DNA from: Deinococcus hopiensis KR-140 | Lineage (GTDB): Bacteria; Deinococcota; Deinococci; Deinococcales; Deinococcaceae | DNA: 64,000 nucleotides | Assembly (NCBI GenBank): GCA_943327755.2 | Contig: CALPYF020000008.1 | Location: 1 to 64,000, forward strand | Direction of reading: 5' to 3' | Shown here: positions 9,828-25,612 of the stretch, in pieces | Numbering within the stretch: the stretch's first letter is position 1 | How the letters are laid out: the number at the start of each line of letters is the position of its first letter | Notes under the pieces: model-generated | The model's input: the letters and a program-made list of their open reading frames with translations, nothing else | What the model was told of the DNA's origin: nothing | Database searches by the model: none | Position numbers and translations under genes: made by a program

Positions 9828-11119
9828 ATGGCGATCAACCGCCCCAAGGGCACTGAGGATCACCTTCCGGCACTGAGTCCGAAACTCACGCTTGACGTTT
9901 CGGCGCAGGCGCACGGCTGGCTGGTGGAGAAGGCAAGGCGCGTTCTGGAACGCGCGGGCGCGCAGCGCATCGACACGCCCCTTTTCGAGGAGGCGGACCT
10001 CGTCAAGCGGGGCGTGGGGAGCAGCACGGACATCGTCCGCAAGGAGATGTTCACCGTGTACTACTTCGGGGATCACGGCGGGTACATCCTGCGGCCCGAG
10101 GGCACGGCGGCGATCGTGCGCGCGTACCTGCAGAACGGGCTCAAGCAGCTGCCTGCACCGCTGAAGCTGTGGACGCACGGCCCGATGTTCCGCGCGGAGC
10201 GGCAGCAGCGCGGGCGTCTGCGGCAGTTCCATCAGGTGGACTACGAGGTGCTGGGCAGCACGGACGCGCTGGTGGACGCCGAGGCCATCGCGCTGATGGT
10301 GGGCGTGGTGCGCGAACTGGGCCTGACGGGCGTGCGCGTGAAGCTGGGCAGCATCGGCGACCCGGAGGACCGCGAACGCTACAACACGTACCTGCGCGAG
10401 CTGTTCACGCCGCAGCTGGAGCGCCTGTCGGACGACTCGAAGGACCGCCTGACCCGCAACCCGATGCGCATCCTGGACAGCAAGAGCTCCTCGGATCAGG
10501 AGCTCCTCGCGGAACTCGGCGTGAAGCCCATGCTGGACTTCCTGGGCGAGGAGGCGGGCGCGCACTTCCGCGCCGTGCAGACCTACCTGACCGAGTGGGG
10601 CGTGGAATACGACATTGACCCCAGCATCGTGCGGGGCCTGGACTACTACCGCCGCACCGCCTGGGAACTGCACCACGAGGGCGTCGGCGCGAAGTCCGCG
10701 CTGGGCGGCGGGGGCCGCTACGACGGACTGGCGCAGGAACTCGGCAGCAAGGAAACCATTCCCGGCATCGGCTGGGCGTTCGGCGTGGAACGGCTCCTGC
10801 TGGCGCTGGAGGCCGAGGGCCTGGCCCTTCCCGAGATCGCCGGGCCGCTGCTGTACGTCGCCGCGCTGGACGAGGTGAATGTCCCGCACGCCGCACGCAC
10901 CGCCATGAGCGCCCGCGCGCACGCCCGCGCAGAATTCGCCTACCGCGCGATGAAGCCCGCCGCCGCCTTCCGCGACGCCGAACGGCGCGGCGCGCACTGG
11001 GTGGCCCTCCTCGGGACCGACGAGGTCACGCAGGGCACCCTCAGCCTCAAGAACATCAAGACCGGTGAGCAGCGCAGCCTCGCCGCCGCCGACCTCGCCG
11101 CCTTCCTTCAGGAGCACGC

Positions 11120-11123
<4 letters not shown>
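9828..11123 (+). CDS. hisS: Histidyl-tRNA synthetase
   Basis: A 431-residue class II synthetase. Visible are NRPKGTEDHLP at the N-terminus, the motif 2 region GPMFRAERQQRGRLRQFHQVDYEV, the histidine-specific RGLDYYRRTAWELH loop, and the motif 3 core GIGWAFGVERLLLAL, followed by an anticodon-binding domain. It charges tRNA-His. The ATG at 9828 has TATGCT (9813-9818) 9 nt upstream; a start 39 bp earlier would add a tail not found in the family. Its stop overlaps the aspS start by 4 bp (ATGA), giving a tightly coupled hisS-aspS operon as in many bacteria. Confidence 0.95.
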
Positions 11124-12856
<1,733 letters not shown>

Positions 12857-12864
12857 GATGAATT

Positions 12865-12890
12865 GGGGAGGGCATCCTCCCCTTTTCTTT
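12865..12890 (+). terminator. Rho-independent terminator of hisS-aspS
   Basis: GGGGAGG (12865-12871), a GCAT tetraloop, CCTCCCC (12876-12882), then TTTTCTTT. This is the most canonical terminator in the window. Confidence 0.9.
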
Positions 12891-12898
12891 GAAGATAG

Positions 12899-12945
12899 AA
12901 AGTGAAAGTATTCACGATTAATCGAATTCGTGATAATATTAGTCT
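12899..12945 (+). repeat. AT-rich GTGAA/TTCACGA repeat, copy A
   Basis: Core AGTGAAAGTATTCACGA at 12901-12917, followed after 9 nt by TTCGTGATAATATT. It aligns without gaps to copies B (20179) and C (35519). It contains the palindrome TTCACGA-N10-TCGTGA. It lies between the terminator of aspS and the end of the convergent phosphatase gene, so it is unlikely to be a promoter of either. Confidence 0.7.
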
Positions 12946-13524
12946 CTATGCCGTGAGAAGTTGCCAGCCGTTCTGCGTTCTGTTCAGCGTGATGTCATCC
13001 GTGTTCTTCAACATGAATTGCCCGCCTTGCCACACCTCGCGGACATCCAGGCCCAGCAGGTCCGCCAGGGCGATCCGGATGATCCCACCGTGCGACACCA
13101 GCGCCGCATCTCTGTCGGGCAGGCTGTTCACGTCCGCAGCAAACCGCGCCGCGATCTCCCGGAACGTCTCACCCCCCCGGAAGCCCAGCTCACCGCCGCC
13201 CAGCTCCAGGCGTTCCGGATGCTGCTTCAGGGCCGAGTACGGCTCGCCCGCCCACTCGCCGCAGTCCACCTCGTGAATCCCCGGAAGGACCGTGACCTGC
13301 ACGCCCAGGCGCTCCGCCAGGGGCTGCGCCGTCTGCTGCGCGCGGCGATACCGGCTGGCATACACCGCCTGCGGGCGCGGCTCTCCCCCGCCGATCCGCC
13401 CGGCCATGGCCCGCGCCTGATCGTGACCCGTATCGGTGATCTCGTCGTTCGCGCTGCTGGCGCCGCGCAGGATGCCCGCCTGATTGCCCTTCGTCTCGCC
13501 GTGCCGGATGATCCAGAGTCGCAT
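12946..13524 (-). CDS. Histidine phosphatase (phosphoglycerate mutase-like) family protein
   Basis: A 192-residue protein with the family's N-terminal LWIIRHGETKGNQAG (phospho-accepting His in RHGE), VYASRYRRAQQTAQPLAERLG with its Arg, the acidic IHEVDCGEWAGEP segment, and the second catalytic His in DAALVSHGGIIRIAL. This arrangement matches cobC/gpmB-like phosphatases; a small phosphorylated metabolite is the likely substrate, and true mutase activity is not expected at this length. TACAGT (13532-13537 reversed) lies 7 nt before the ATG, suggesting leaderless expression. It converges on aspS. Confidence 0.88.
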   Translation of the reverse strand: MRLWIIRHGETKGNQAGILRGASSANDEITDTGHDQARAMAGRIGGGEPRPQAVYASRYRRAQQTAQPLAERLGVQVTVLPGIHEVDCGEWAGEPYSALKQHPERLELGGGELGFRGGETFREIAARFAADVNSLPDRDAALVSHGGIIRIALADLLGLDVREVWQGGQFMLKNTDDITLNRTQNGWQLLTA

Positions 13525-13568
13525 GCGCCCAACTGTACCGGGCGCACACGACTCTGGACTGCGGCGGA

Positions 13569-14441
<873 letters not shown>

Positions 14442-14483
14442 GGTGGACTCCTGTGTGGGTGAGAGGCGGAACAACTCGTAAGG

Positions 14484-14495
14484 ATTTCACTTACA
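14484..14495 (-). promoter_or_regulatory. Operator-like site upstream of the NmrA-type gene
   Basis: On the reverse strand TGTAAGTGAAAT, part of the inverted repeat GTAAG-N7-CTTAC (14478-14494). It matches at 10 of 12 positions the site overlapping the -10 of the Rrf2 gene (14953-14964). Confidence 0.5.
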
Positions 14496-14512
14496 TGTTG
14501 GGCAGAGGAACG

Positions 14513-14926
14513 TCAGCCTGCCCGGGCAGCCAGGTCCCCCAGCACGTCCGCGAGGGTCGTGCGGGCCAGCTCGGCTTCCATCGCGGCCTGCGCGCACCCG
14601 AAGCGGGCTTCCAGGGTGGCCTGGATGTTCGCGCCGACCGGGCAGGCCGGGTGCGGATGCTCGTGCAGGCGGAACACGCTGGCCTCGCCGTTCACGGCGC
14701 GGTACACGTCCAGCAGGGTGATGTCGCGCGGGTCGCGGGTCAGGCGCGCGCCGCTGACGCCCTGCTGAGTGGCCAGCAGATCCGCACGGCGCAGCAGGCC
14801 CGTGACGGTCCGGATCACGACCGGGTTGGTCCCGACGCTGGCGGCGATATCGGCCGAACTGGCGTGCTCGGGGAACTGGCTGATGATGCTGAGCACATGC
14901 ACCGCCACGGCATACTGACTGTTCAC
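14513..14926 (-). CDS. Rrf2-family transcriptional regulator
   Basis: A 137-residue protein with an N-terminal winged helix (QYAVAVHVLSIISQFPEHASSADIAASVGTN in outline, continuing PVVIRTVTGLLRRADLLATQQG) and the beta-wing GARLTRDPRDITLLDVYRAV typical of Rrf2. The C-terminal part has two Cys (CPVGANI, FGCAQ) rather than the three-Cys cluster of IscR, so it may sense redox or thiol stress, as the YwnA/HypR-like branch does. It starts with GTG at 14926 with a strong SD, and overlaps the stop of an upstream leaderless mini-ORF. The shared TGTAAGT sites suggest it represses itself and the NmrA-type gene. Confidence 0.85.
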   Translation of the reverse strand: MNSQYAVAVHVLSIISQFPEHASSADIAASVGTNPVVIRTVTGLLRRADLLATQQGVSGARLTRDPRDITLLDVYRAVNGEASVFRLHEHPHPACPVGANIQATLEARFGCAQAAMEAELARTTLADVLGDLAARAG

Positions 14927-14946
14927 GCACTCACCTCCACCAACAT
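14923..14946 (-). CDS. Leaderless mini-ORF (7 codons) coupled to the Rrf2 gene
   Basis: ATG at 14946 lies 6 nt after the -10 TAAATT and encodes Met-Leu-Val-Glu-Val-Ser-Ala. Its TGA overlaps the GTG of the Rrf2 gene (GTGA), and the SD of that gene lies inside the mini-ORF. Predicted to be translated from a leaderless mRNA. Confidence 0.5.
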   Translation of the reverse strand: MLVEVSA

Positions 14947-14952
14947 GTCGTC

Positions 14953-14981
14953 AATTTACTTACAGGCTGGGAGGAAGTCAA
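14953..14981 (-). promoter_or_regulatory. Promoter and operator of the Rrf2 gene
   Basis: On the reverse strand: -35 TTGACT (14976-14981), 17-bp spacer, -10 TAAATT (14953-14958). The operator-like TGTAAGTAAATT (14953-14964) overlaps the -10, so a bound repressor would block RNA polymerase. Confidence 0.65.
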
Positions 14982-15010
14982 GGGTGGAGTCTCCCCCACC
15001 CCCCGGACGT

Positions 15011-15583
15011 TCAGCGCCCCAGGCGGACCGTGACCACCGTGGTATCCGCGAAGGGCTGCACGTTCACCGCGCGGCCCACATCCACCAGGAAGGCGTTCCA
15101 GCCGCGCTTCAGGCCTGCCTGGAAGCCCTTGCTGGCGGTCACGTTCACGTCGGTGTTCACCCACACCACGAACAGGTTCGCGCCGCGCACGTCCGCCATC
15201 ACCTCACGCAGCTGCTCGTTCTCGTCGCGGCGCCCGTTGTTGTTCTGGTCGCGGTACGTGAACAGCTTGAGTTCCGCCACCTGCGCCTGACCGCTGACCT
15301 GCACCGGGTCGATCACGCCGGGCCAGTTCACGTTCTGCGGCGTCAGCGTCACCTGCGCCCGCGCGGTGGGGGCCGTCGCGGGCAATTCCAGGCTGAACTG
15401 GCCCTTCTCGACCGGCACGCTGCTGACCTCCTGCACGACCTGCCCGAAGGGCGTCACGACCACACCGGCCACGCGCAGGTCCGGTGGCAGGTTCCCCCCG
15501 GCGACCGAGCCGCGCACCGTCAGGGCGTCAGCGGCACCGGCGGCCAGCAGAACAAGGGAAGTGGCGAGTGTGAAGGTCTTCAT
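15011..15583 (-). CDS. Exported protein of unknown function with a DxNxNGxxDENE loop
   Basis: A 190-residue protein with a Sec signal peptide (KTFTLATSLVLLAAGAADA) and a beta-rich body (VRGSVAGGNLPPDLRVAGVVVTPFGQVVQEV). A segment near the middle, YRDQNNNGRRDENEQL, resembles the calcium-binding loops of dockerin or SdrD-B-like domains. I do not recognise the family. The ATG at 15583 has TAGACT (15590-15595 reversed) 6 nt upstream, so it is probably leaderless. It is a single-gene unit between the Rrf2 gene and the sucCD terminator region. Confidence 0.65.
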   Translation of the reverse strand: MKTFTLATSLVLLAAGAADALTVRGSVAGGNLPPDLRVAGVVVTPFGQVVQEVSSVPVEKGQFSLELPATAPTARAQVTLTPQNVNWPGVIDPVQVSGQAQVAELKLFTYRDQNNNGRRDENEQLREVMADVRGANLFVVWVNTDVNVTASKGFQAGLKRGWNAFLVDVGRAVNVQPFADTTVVTVRLGR

Positions 15584-15718
15584 ACACCCAGTCTACGCGC
15601 GGGGCTGACGCCCATGTGACCGCAGGTGACGATCAAGGTTCACCCGGGTCTCATGCACACTGGGAGCAGGAGTCGGCCGTCCAGCACGGCGCCGCGCACA
15701 GCCCAGCCCCACGCCAAA

Positions 15719-15752
15719 CAGGGAGGGCCACCCACGCGGGCAGCCCTCCCTG
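15719..15752 (-). terminator. Terminator of sucCD
   Basis: Perfect 10-bp inverted repeat, CAGGGAGGGC (15719-15728) and GCCCTCCCTG (15743-15752), 15 nt beyond the sucD stop. Confidence 0.7.
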
Positions 15753-15766
15753 GACAGCAGGGGCGC

Positions 15767-17817
<2,051 letters not shown>

Positions 17818-18012
17818 GACTGTTCCCTCCTTGGGGTGAGTGACCTACGCGGCCGAAATCATTTGTCCCGATCAACGAGTATAAGCGCACTTTTGAAAAA
17901 CCCCGCGCGGCTGTCTCCGGTGGGGGAACAGTCCCGGTGCAGCGGCGGTGGTCGCCCGCGTGGACGGGCGGTGTCAGGCTCAGGTGAGGGGCGCCGTGTT
18001 ACTTTGCCTGTC

Positions 18013-19058
<1,046 letters not shown>

Positions 19059-19062
<4 letters not shown>

Positions 19063-19574
19063 AGTGGCGCGCCGCGCTGCTGGCGGCCCTGCTGCTGGGC
19101 GCGGCGCAGGCCGGAACGTACCGCGTCAAGGCCGGGGATACCCTCTGGGAAATCGCGCGCACCCATGGCCTGAGCGTGGGCGCGCTGCTGCAACTCAACG
19201 GGCGCCGCAGTGAGACCATCCGGGTGGGCGAGGTCCTTCAGGTGCCGACTCCGGGCGGCGCGACCATCCGCGCGGCGTCCCTGGCCCCGGCGGCCGCCCC
19301 GCAGGTCTTCCAGCAGGGACAGGCGGTGTACTACGGCGGGCGTGACCACCCGCAGACCACCATGACGGCCGCGCACCTGAGCCTGCCGTTCGGGACGTGG
19401 GTGAGGGTCACGCACGTCCGCACGGGCCGCAGCGTGGACGTCCTGATCAATGACCGGGGGCCGTTCGGCGTGCAGTCGCGCGTCATTGACCTGTCCACCG
19501 AGGCGGCGCGGGCCCTGGGCATCATCTCCGAGGGGATCGCGCCGGTCACGCTGAGTGTCCTGAGCCGGCCCTGA
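19059..19574 (+). CDS. Septal ring lytic transglycosylase RlpA-like protein with LysM
   Basis: A 171-residue exported protein. A signal peptide (RAALLAALLLGAAQA) is followed by a LysM peptidoglycan-binding domain (TYRVKAGDTLWEIARTHGLSVGALL, about residues 21-64) and a C-terminal double-psi beta-barrel of the RlpA type (PFGTWVRVTHVRTGRSV, then VLINDRGPFGVQSRVIDLS). The conserved Asp of INDRGPF, needed for RlpA lytic activity, is present. It probably acts on naked glycan strands in the cell wall. It starts with GTG at 19059, overlapping the peptidase stop, so the two are cotranscribed. Confidence 0.87.
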
Positions 19575-19668
19575 CGCGCGCAGGCGGGGACGGGCGGTGT
19601 AGAATCGTTCGGGTTTCAACCACACACGACAAGTTGATGTGCTTCACCCACCGAGGAGGATGGTTTCA

Positions 19669-20127
<459 letters not shown>

Positions 20128-20143
20128 GCCGACGGGTGAGATG

Positions 20144-20170
20144 GGCGGGGTCACTCCCCGCCTTTCCTTC
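20144..20170 (+). terminator. Terminator of the YbjN gene
   Basis: GGCGGGG (20144-20150) and CCCCGCC (20156-20162), followed by TTTCCTTC. Confidence 0.8.
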
Positions 20171-20173
20171 AGA

Positions 20174-20221
20174 TCTATAAGTGAATAGTTTCACGATTTT
20201 GCTAGGACGTGAAAAATTTGC
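20174..20221 (+). repeat. AT-rich GTGAA/TTCACGA repeat, copy B
   Basis: Contains ATAAGTGAATAGTTTCACGA (20177-20196), 20 bases identical to copy C, then CGTGAAA (20209-20215). Forms GTGAA-TAGT-TTCAC and TTTCACG-N12-CGTGAAA palindromes. Lies between the terminators of two convergent genes. Confidence 0.75.
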
Positions 20222-20243
20222 CTTCTTTGCTATTAGACAAAGA

Positions 20244-20281
20244 AGAAGGGGGCTGGGTGTCCATTAACCTAGCCCCCTTCT
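20244..20281 (-). terminator. Terminator of pepF
   Basis: Perfect 11-bp inverted repeat, AGAAGGGGGCT (20244-20254) and AGCCCCCTTCT (20271-20281). On the reverse strand it is followed by TCTTTGTCT. Confidence 0.8.
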
Positions 20282-20295
20282 CTCCAGGTCTGTTC

Positions 20296-22107
20296 TCAGC
20301 GGCGCACGGCCAGCAGCTCCTCAAGGCGGGCCACGTAGCCTTCCAGGGTGCGGAAGGTCGCCTCGACCGGCGCGGGGCTCAGCATGTCCACGCCTGCCTC
20401 ACGCAGGGCGTCGATGGGGTCCAGGCTCCCGCCCGAGCGCAGGAAGCGCAGGTACGACTCGCGCGCGGCGTCCGGATCGGCGCTGAACTGCTCGAGAATC
20501 TGGTGCGCAGCGCTGATCCCGGTCGAGTACTGGTAGGCGTAGAAGTTCGCGTACAGGTGCGTGCTGAACTGCGCCCACAGGATGCCGCTGCGCTCGCGGT
20601 CCATCGTGACGCCGTCCCCGTAGCCCTCGGACAGCAGGTCGGCGGTCAGGGTGATCAGGTCCGGCGCGCTGAGGGTGCCGCCCGCCTCGATGCGGCGGTA
20701 GGCCTCCAGTTCAAAGGCCGCCAGGGTCGGCATGATGAAGAAGTACCGGTGGAAGTTCGACAGCGCCTCCTCGATGATCTGCACCTCGAACTCGGTGTCC
20801 CCGGCCGCGCGGGCCTGCGTCAGGAGGTGCTGCCTCACCATCGCCTGGTTGAAGTTGCTGGCGACCTCGGCGTGGAAGAGGGTGTAGCGGGGCACGCCAT
20901 ACCCGTGTTCGCGCTGCGAGAGCAGGGAGTGCATGGAGTGCCCGATCTCGTGCGCCAGGGTGGAGTACGAGTTCATGGTGCCGTTCCAGGTCATGAAGAT
21001 GTACGGCTTCACGCGGCCGCCACCGTTGCTGTACGCGCCCTGGCGTTTGCCGTCGTTCTCGGCGTAGTCCACCCAGCGCTCGGTGGTCAGGCCGGGCACC
21101 ATGTCGCGCACGTAGGCCTCGCCCAGGGGCGCCATGCCGCCTTCGAGCCACTGCACGGCCTGCTCGTAGGACACGGCGCGGGGGGGCACCAGCGCAGCCT
21201 TCACGTCGTACTCGCGCAGTTCGGGCAGGCCCAGCCACTCGCGGCGCACGCGCCAGTAGCGGTGCCAGACCGGCGTGTTCGCGCGGTACGTGTCGAGCAG
21301 GGTCGTCACGACGGCGGTGGGGATGTTGTCCGGCGACAGCGACGCGCTGATGGTGTCCGGGTAGTTCCGCGCGCGGGCCAGGAACACGTTCTGGCGGACG
21401 TTCGTGGCGTACATCGCCGCCTGCGAGTGCCGCGCGGCAAGGTGCGCGTCCGCGTAGCCCTCCCAGGCCTCACGGCGCACCTCGCGGTCCGGGTGGGCGG
21501 TCAGGCGGTCCACGTTGCCCTGCGTGACGGTCTCGCCGCCCGCCGTGCCGAAGCGCAGGTCCATGTTCGCCAGCGCGGGGTGAATACCGCGCTCGGAGGC
21601 GAAGGGAGCCTGCACGGCACCGAGGAGTTCCTCGACCTCGGCACTGCGGACGTGGGGTTTGCCGCGCAGGATGCGCTCCAGGCGCACGCGGTGCTCGGCG
21701 AAGTCCGGCGTGTCCAGCCAGCCGCGCACCTGCGCGTCGTCCAGCGCGAGGAGTTCCGGACGGAAGAACGCCGCAGCGCTGCCGAACTGCGCGCCCAGGG
21801 TGGAGGCGCGGTCGCGGCGGGCGGCGGCCACGGCGTCGCGGCCATCCACGCTGGCGGTCATGCTGGCGTAGGACATGAAGCGGCCCAGGCGCAGTTCGAG
21901 GTCGTTCGCGGCGCGCAGGTACGCCAGCAGCCCCCCGGGCGTCCCGAGCTGTCCCGCGTGGGCAGACAGCGACCCGAGGTCGCGGGCCAGGGCGTCCCCC
22001 TCCGCCGACCAGGCGTCGGGCGTGTCGTAGAGGGCCTCAATGTCCCAGGTCTGCTCACGGGGGACGTCGCTGCGGGGCGGCAGCGCCTTGATCGTTTCAG
22101 TTGGCAT
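20296..22107 (-). CDS. pepF: Oligoendopeptidase F (peptidase M3B)
   Basis: A 603-residue zinc metallopeptidase. The zinc motif STLAHEIGHSMHS (HExxH) sits about two-thirds along, followed by the third-ligand region FHAEVASNFNQA; AYYxYQYSTGIS-like sequence near the C-terminus is characteristic of M3B. PepF degrades peptides of about 7-17 residues in the cytoplasm. The start at 22107 (MPTETIKALPPR) is preferred over the one 15 bp upstream because TAGCCT (22113-22118 reversed) lies 5 nt before it. Divergent from the MFS gene. Confidence 0.9.
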   Translation of the reverse strand: MPTETIKALPPRSDVPREQTWDIEALYDTPDAWSAEGDALARDLGSLSAHAGQLGTPGGLLAYLRAANDLELRLGRFMSYASMTASVDGRDAVAAARRDRASTLGAQFGSAAAFFRPELLALDDAQVRGWLDTPDFAEHRVRLERILRGKPHVRSAEVEELLGAVQAPFASERGIHPALANMDLRFGTAGGETVTQGNVDRLTAHPDREVRREAWEGYADAHLAARHSQAAMYATNVRQNVFLARARNYPDTISASLSPDNIPTAVVTTLLDTYRANTPVWHRYWRVRREWLGLPELREYDVKAALVPPRAVSYEQAVQWLEGGMAPLGEAYVRDMVPGLTTERWVDYAENDGKRQGAYSNGGGRVKPYIFMTWNGTMNSYSTLAHEIGHSMHSLLSQREHGYGVPRYTLFHAEVASNFNQAMVRQHLLTQARAAGDTEFEVQIIEEALSNFHRYFFIMPTLAAFELEAYRRIEAGGTLSAPDLITLTADLLSEGYGDGVTMDRERSGILWAQFSTHLYANFYAYQYSTGISAAHQILEQFSADPDAARESYLRFLRSGGSLDPIDALREAGVDMLSPAPVEATFRTLEGYVARLEELLAVRR

Positions 22108-22142
22108 GCCGGAGGCTAACACTCTGCGCGCGGGCGCGGGTT

Positions 22143-22148
22143 TACAGT
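22143..22148 (+). promoter_or_regulatory. -10 element of the mini-ORF/MFS transcript
   Basis: TACAGT, 7 nt before the ATG of the mini-ORF at 22156. It faces the divergent pepF -10 at 22113-22118. Confidence 0.5.
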
Positions 22149-22155
22149 GACCCCC

Positions 22156-22176
22156 ATGTTTGGACGGAACCTGTGA
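22156..22176 (+). CDS. Leaderless mini-ORF (6 codons) coupled to the MFS gene
   Basis: ATG at 22156, 7 nt after the TACAGT -10, encodes Met-Phe-Gly-Arg-Asn-Leu; its TGA (22174-22176) overlaps the GTG start of the transporter (GTGA). Nothing longer is possible in this frame. Confidence 0.5.
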   Translation: MFGRNL

Positions 22177-23405
22177 CCACCACCGCCCCTCCCGCGCAGA
22201 GCAGCGGCCTGGGCGCCATGCTGCGCCTGCCGCACGCCCTGCCGCTGGCCCTGAGCTGCTTCCTGCTGGGCTTCGGCCTGTCCCTCGCCGTGCCGTACAT
22301 GGCGCTGTACGCCGTAAAGAAAGCCGGCATGAGCCCCCTGCAACTGGGCCTCTTCCTGACCGTGAACGCCATCAGCGCCGTGATCATCGCCACGCTGCTG
22401 GCCCGCTGGTCCGACCGGCTCCCCAACCGCAAGCCCATCGTGCTGGCCACCATGGCCGCCGGGACGGCCGCGTACGCCCTGATCGGCGTGACGCCGCACT
22501 TCGCGGGTCTGCTCGTGATCGGCGCGGGCCTGCTGTCCCTGGGCGCCGCCGCTTTCCCGCAGATGTTCTCCTTCGCGCGCGCCAGCCTGCAGGACGTCCC
22601 CACCGATCTGGCCGACCGCGCCATGACGCTGCTGCGCGCCGTGTTCAGCCTCTCGTGGGTGGTCGGCCCGGGCCTGGGCGCCGTGATCCTGGGCGCCGGG
22701 AACTACACGGCGGTGTTCCTCAGCGCCGCGGCGTGCTTCGCGCTCTCGGCCCTGCCACTGCTGCGCGTGCCGGGGCGCCGCCCGCAGCCCACGCCGGGCA
22801 TCACCCCGGACCTGCCCGACACGCCCCGCCCCGCCGCGCGCCGCGCCATCGCGCTGGGCGCCCTGGCGTTCGTGCTGTACGGCATGAGCATGCAGATGGG
22901 CATGGCGATGTTCCCCCTGTTCATTACCGAGACGCTACGCGGCACGAGCGGCGAGGTCGGCTTCCTGGTGGGCCTGTGCGCCCTGCTGGAAATCCCGGTG
23001 ATGATCGCGCTGGTCACGTGGCGGCGCCTGCCGGGCGTGCCGACGCTGGTCGCGGCGGGCATGGCGCTGTTCGTGGCGCACTTCGCGCTGGTGTATGTGG
23101 CGGACAGCATGCCGCTGCTGATCGCCGCGCAGGTCATCCGCGCGGTCGTGCTGGCGATCCTGGCGGGGCTGGGCATGACGTACTTCCAGACGCTGATGCC
23201 CGGGCGCTTCAGCGCCGCCACCACGATGTTCGCGAACACCGGCAGCATCGGGGGGATGCTCAGCGGGATCACGAGCGGCGCCGTCGCGCAGACCCTCGGG
23301 TACCGCAGCGTGTTCCTCGTGTGCGCCGCGCTGACCCTGCTGGGCTTCCTGGTGATGACCTGGACACATCGCCGCCCCGCTCCCGAGTCGACACCGCACA
23401 CCTGA
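22173..23405 (+). CDS. MFS transporter, sugar efflux (SetA-like) family
   Basis: A 410-residue membrane protein with about 12 hydrophobic segments. The stretch LLFLTVNAISAVIIATLLARWSDRLPNRK-like after TM2 matches the MFS loop 2-3 signature, and the pattern resembles sugar efflux transporters. The GTG at 22173 is the first start after the mini-ORF at 22156, whose stop it overlaps. Substrate not predictable beyond small sugars or drugs. It ends at a strong bidirectional hairpin shared with trpA. Confidence 0.82.
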   Translation: MTTTAPPAQSSGLGAMLRLPHALPLALSCFLLGFGLSLAVPYMALYAVKKAGMSPLQLGLFLTVNAISAVIIATLLARWSDRLPNRKPIVLATMAAGTAAYALIGVTPHFAGLLVIGAGLLSLGAAAFPQMFSFARASLQDVPTDLADRAMTLLRAVFSLSWVVGPGLGAVILGAGNYTAVFLSAAACFALSALPLLRVPGRRPQPTPGITPDLPDTPRPAARRAIALGALAFVLYGMSMQMGMAMFPLFITETLRGTSGEVGFLVGLCALLEIPVMIALVTWRRLPGVPTLVAAGMALFVAHFALVYVADSMPLLIAAQVIRAVVLAILAGLGMTYFQTLMPGRFSAATTMFANTGSIGGMLSGITSGAVAQTLGYRSVFLVCAALTLLGFLVMTWTHRRPAPESTPHT

Positions 23406-23415
23406 CCGCACGGCA

Positions 23416-23449
23416 GACGGCCCGCCCCCACATACCGGGGCGGGCCGTC
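23416..23449. terminator. Bidirectional hairpin between the MFS gene and trpA
   Basis: Perfect 13-bp inverted repeat, GACGGCCCGCCCC (23416-23428) and its complement (23437-23449), between convergent genes. Confidence 0.75.
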
Positions 23450-23463
23450 GGTCACTTCAGCGT

Positions 23464-24272
23464 TCAGTTCTGCGAGCAGCCCTCGCGGATGCTCGCAGCG
23501 AGGGCACCGACGTCCTGCCCGGCCTTCACGGCGTTGATGAACGCGCTGCCCACCACGACGCCGTCGGCGACCTGCGCGACCTGCGCGGCGGTCTCGGCGT
23601 CCTTCACGCCGAAGCCCACCGCAACCGGCACCTTCGCGTGCTGGCGGGCCAGGGCCAGCATGGCGGGCACCTCGTTCAGGGCGCTGCCCTCGCGGGTGCC
23701 GGTCACGCCGGTCACGCTGACGGCGTACAGGAATCCGGTGCAGGCCTCCGCGACGAGTTTCACGCGCGCCGGGGTGCTGGTGGGCGCGATCAGGAACGTG
23801 ACGGCCATGCCGTGCTCGGCGGCCAGATCCGCGATTTCCAGGTCCTGGTCGGGCGGCAGATCCGGAAGGATCAGGCCGTCCACCCCGGCCTCCTGCGCCA
23901 GCCGCATGAATTCACGCGGGCCGACGGCGTAGATGGGGTTCACGTACGTCATGATCACGATGGGCGTGTCGTGCCGCGAGCGGAGTTCCCTGACGAGCGC
24001 GAGCGTGTGGCGGGTGCTCGTGCCGCCCGCGAGGGCCTGCTCGCTGGCGCGCTGGATGGTGGGCCCGTCGCCCAGGGGGTCACTGTAGGGAATGCCGACC
24101 TCGAGGATGTCCGCCTGCCCCAGCAGGGCGTCCGCGACGGCGGGGAACGCCTGCGCGGTGGGGTACCCGGCGGTCATGAACGGAATGAACGCGGCGCGGC
24201 CCTCGGATTTTGCGCGGGCGAAGGCGGCGTGCAGTCGGGCGGCGCCCGGGGTGGTGGGGGTCAGGGTGGCGG

Positions 24273-24276
<4 letters not shown>
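23464..24276 (-). CDS. trpA: Tryptophan synthase alpha subunit
   Basis: A 270-residue TIM barrel. FIPFMTAGYPT near the N-terminus, ADILEVGIPYSDPLGDGPTIQ with the catalytic Glu and the Asp of the signature, PIVIMTYVNPIYAVG, GVDGLILPDLPPDQ, and the C-terminal VPVAVGFGVKDAE phosphate-binding loop are all present. It cleaves indole-3-glycerol phosphate and channels indole to TrpB. Its ATG overlaps the trpB stop by 4 bp (ATGA), with GGAGGTG as SD inside trpB. No other trp genes are adjacent. Confidence 0.95.
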
Positions 24277-25541
<1,265 letters not shown>

Positions 25542-25580
25542 ACTGACAGGGTAGGACTGCCATGTCGAACGGGCGTTAGG

Positions 25581-25607
25581 CAAACTTAGACAAGTCATCT
25601 AAGTTTG
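25581..25607. promoter_or_regulatory. Inverted repeat between gluQRS and trpBA
   Basis: Perfect 10-bp arms CAAACTTAGA (25581-25590) and TCTAAGTTTG (25598-25607), unusually AT-rich, 7-nt spacer. It starts 6 nt after the gluQRS stop and lies just upstream of the expected trpB -35. No T-run follows on the reverse strand, so an operator is as likely as a terminator. Confidence 0.5.
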
Positions 25608-25612
25608 TGGGG

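Noticed and set aside
12901..12950. Repeat copy A as promoter of the histidine phosphatase gene
   Set aside because: It lies beyond the 3' end of that gene; the gene's own TACAGT -10 is at the opposite end, 13532-13537.
20209..22119. Forward frame of 636 codons opposite pepF
   Set aside because: Antisense shadow of the pepF gene: composition is Arg/Val/His-rich with no motif, while the reverse strand has the HExxH peptidase.
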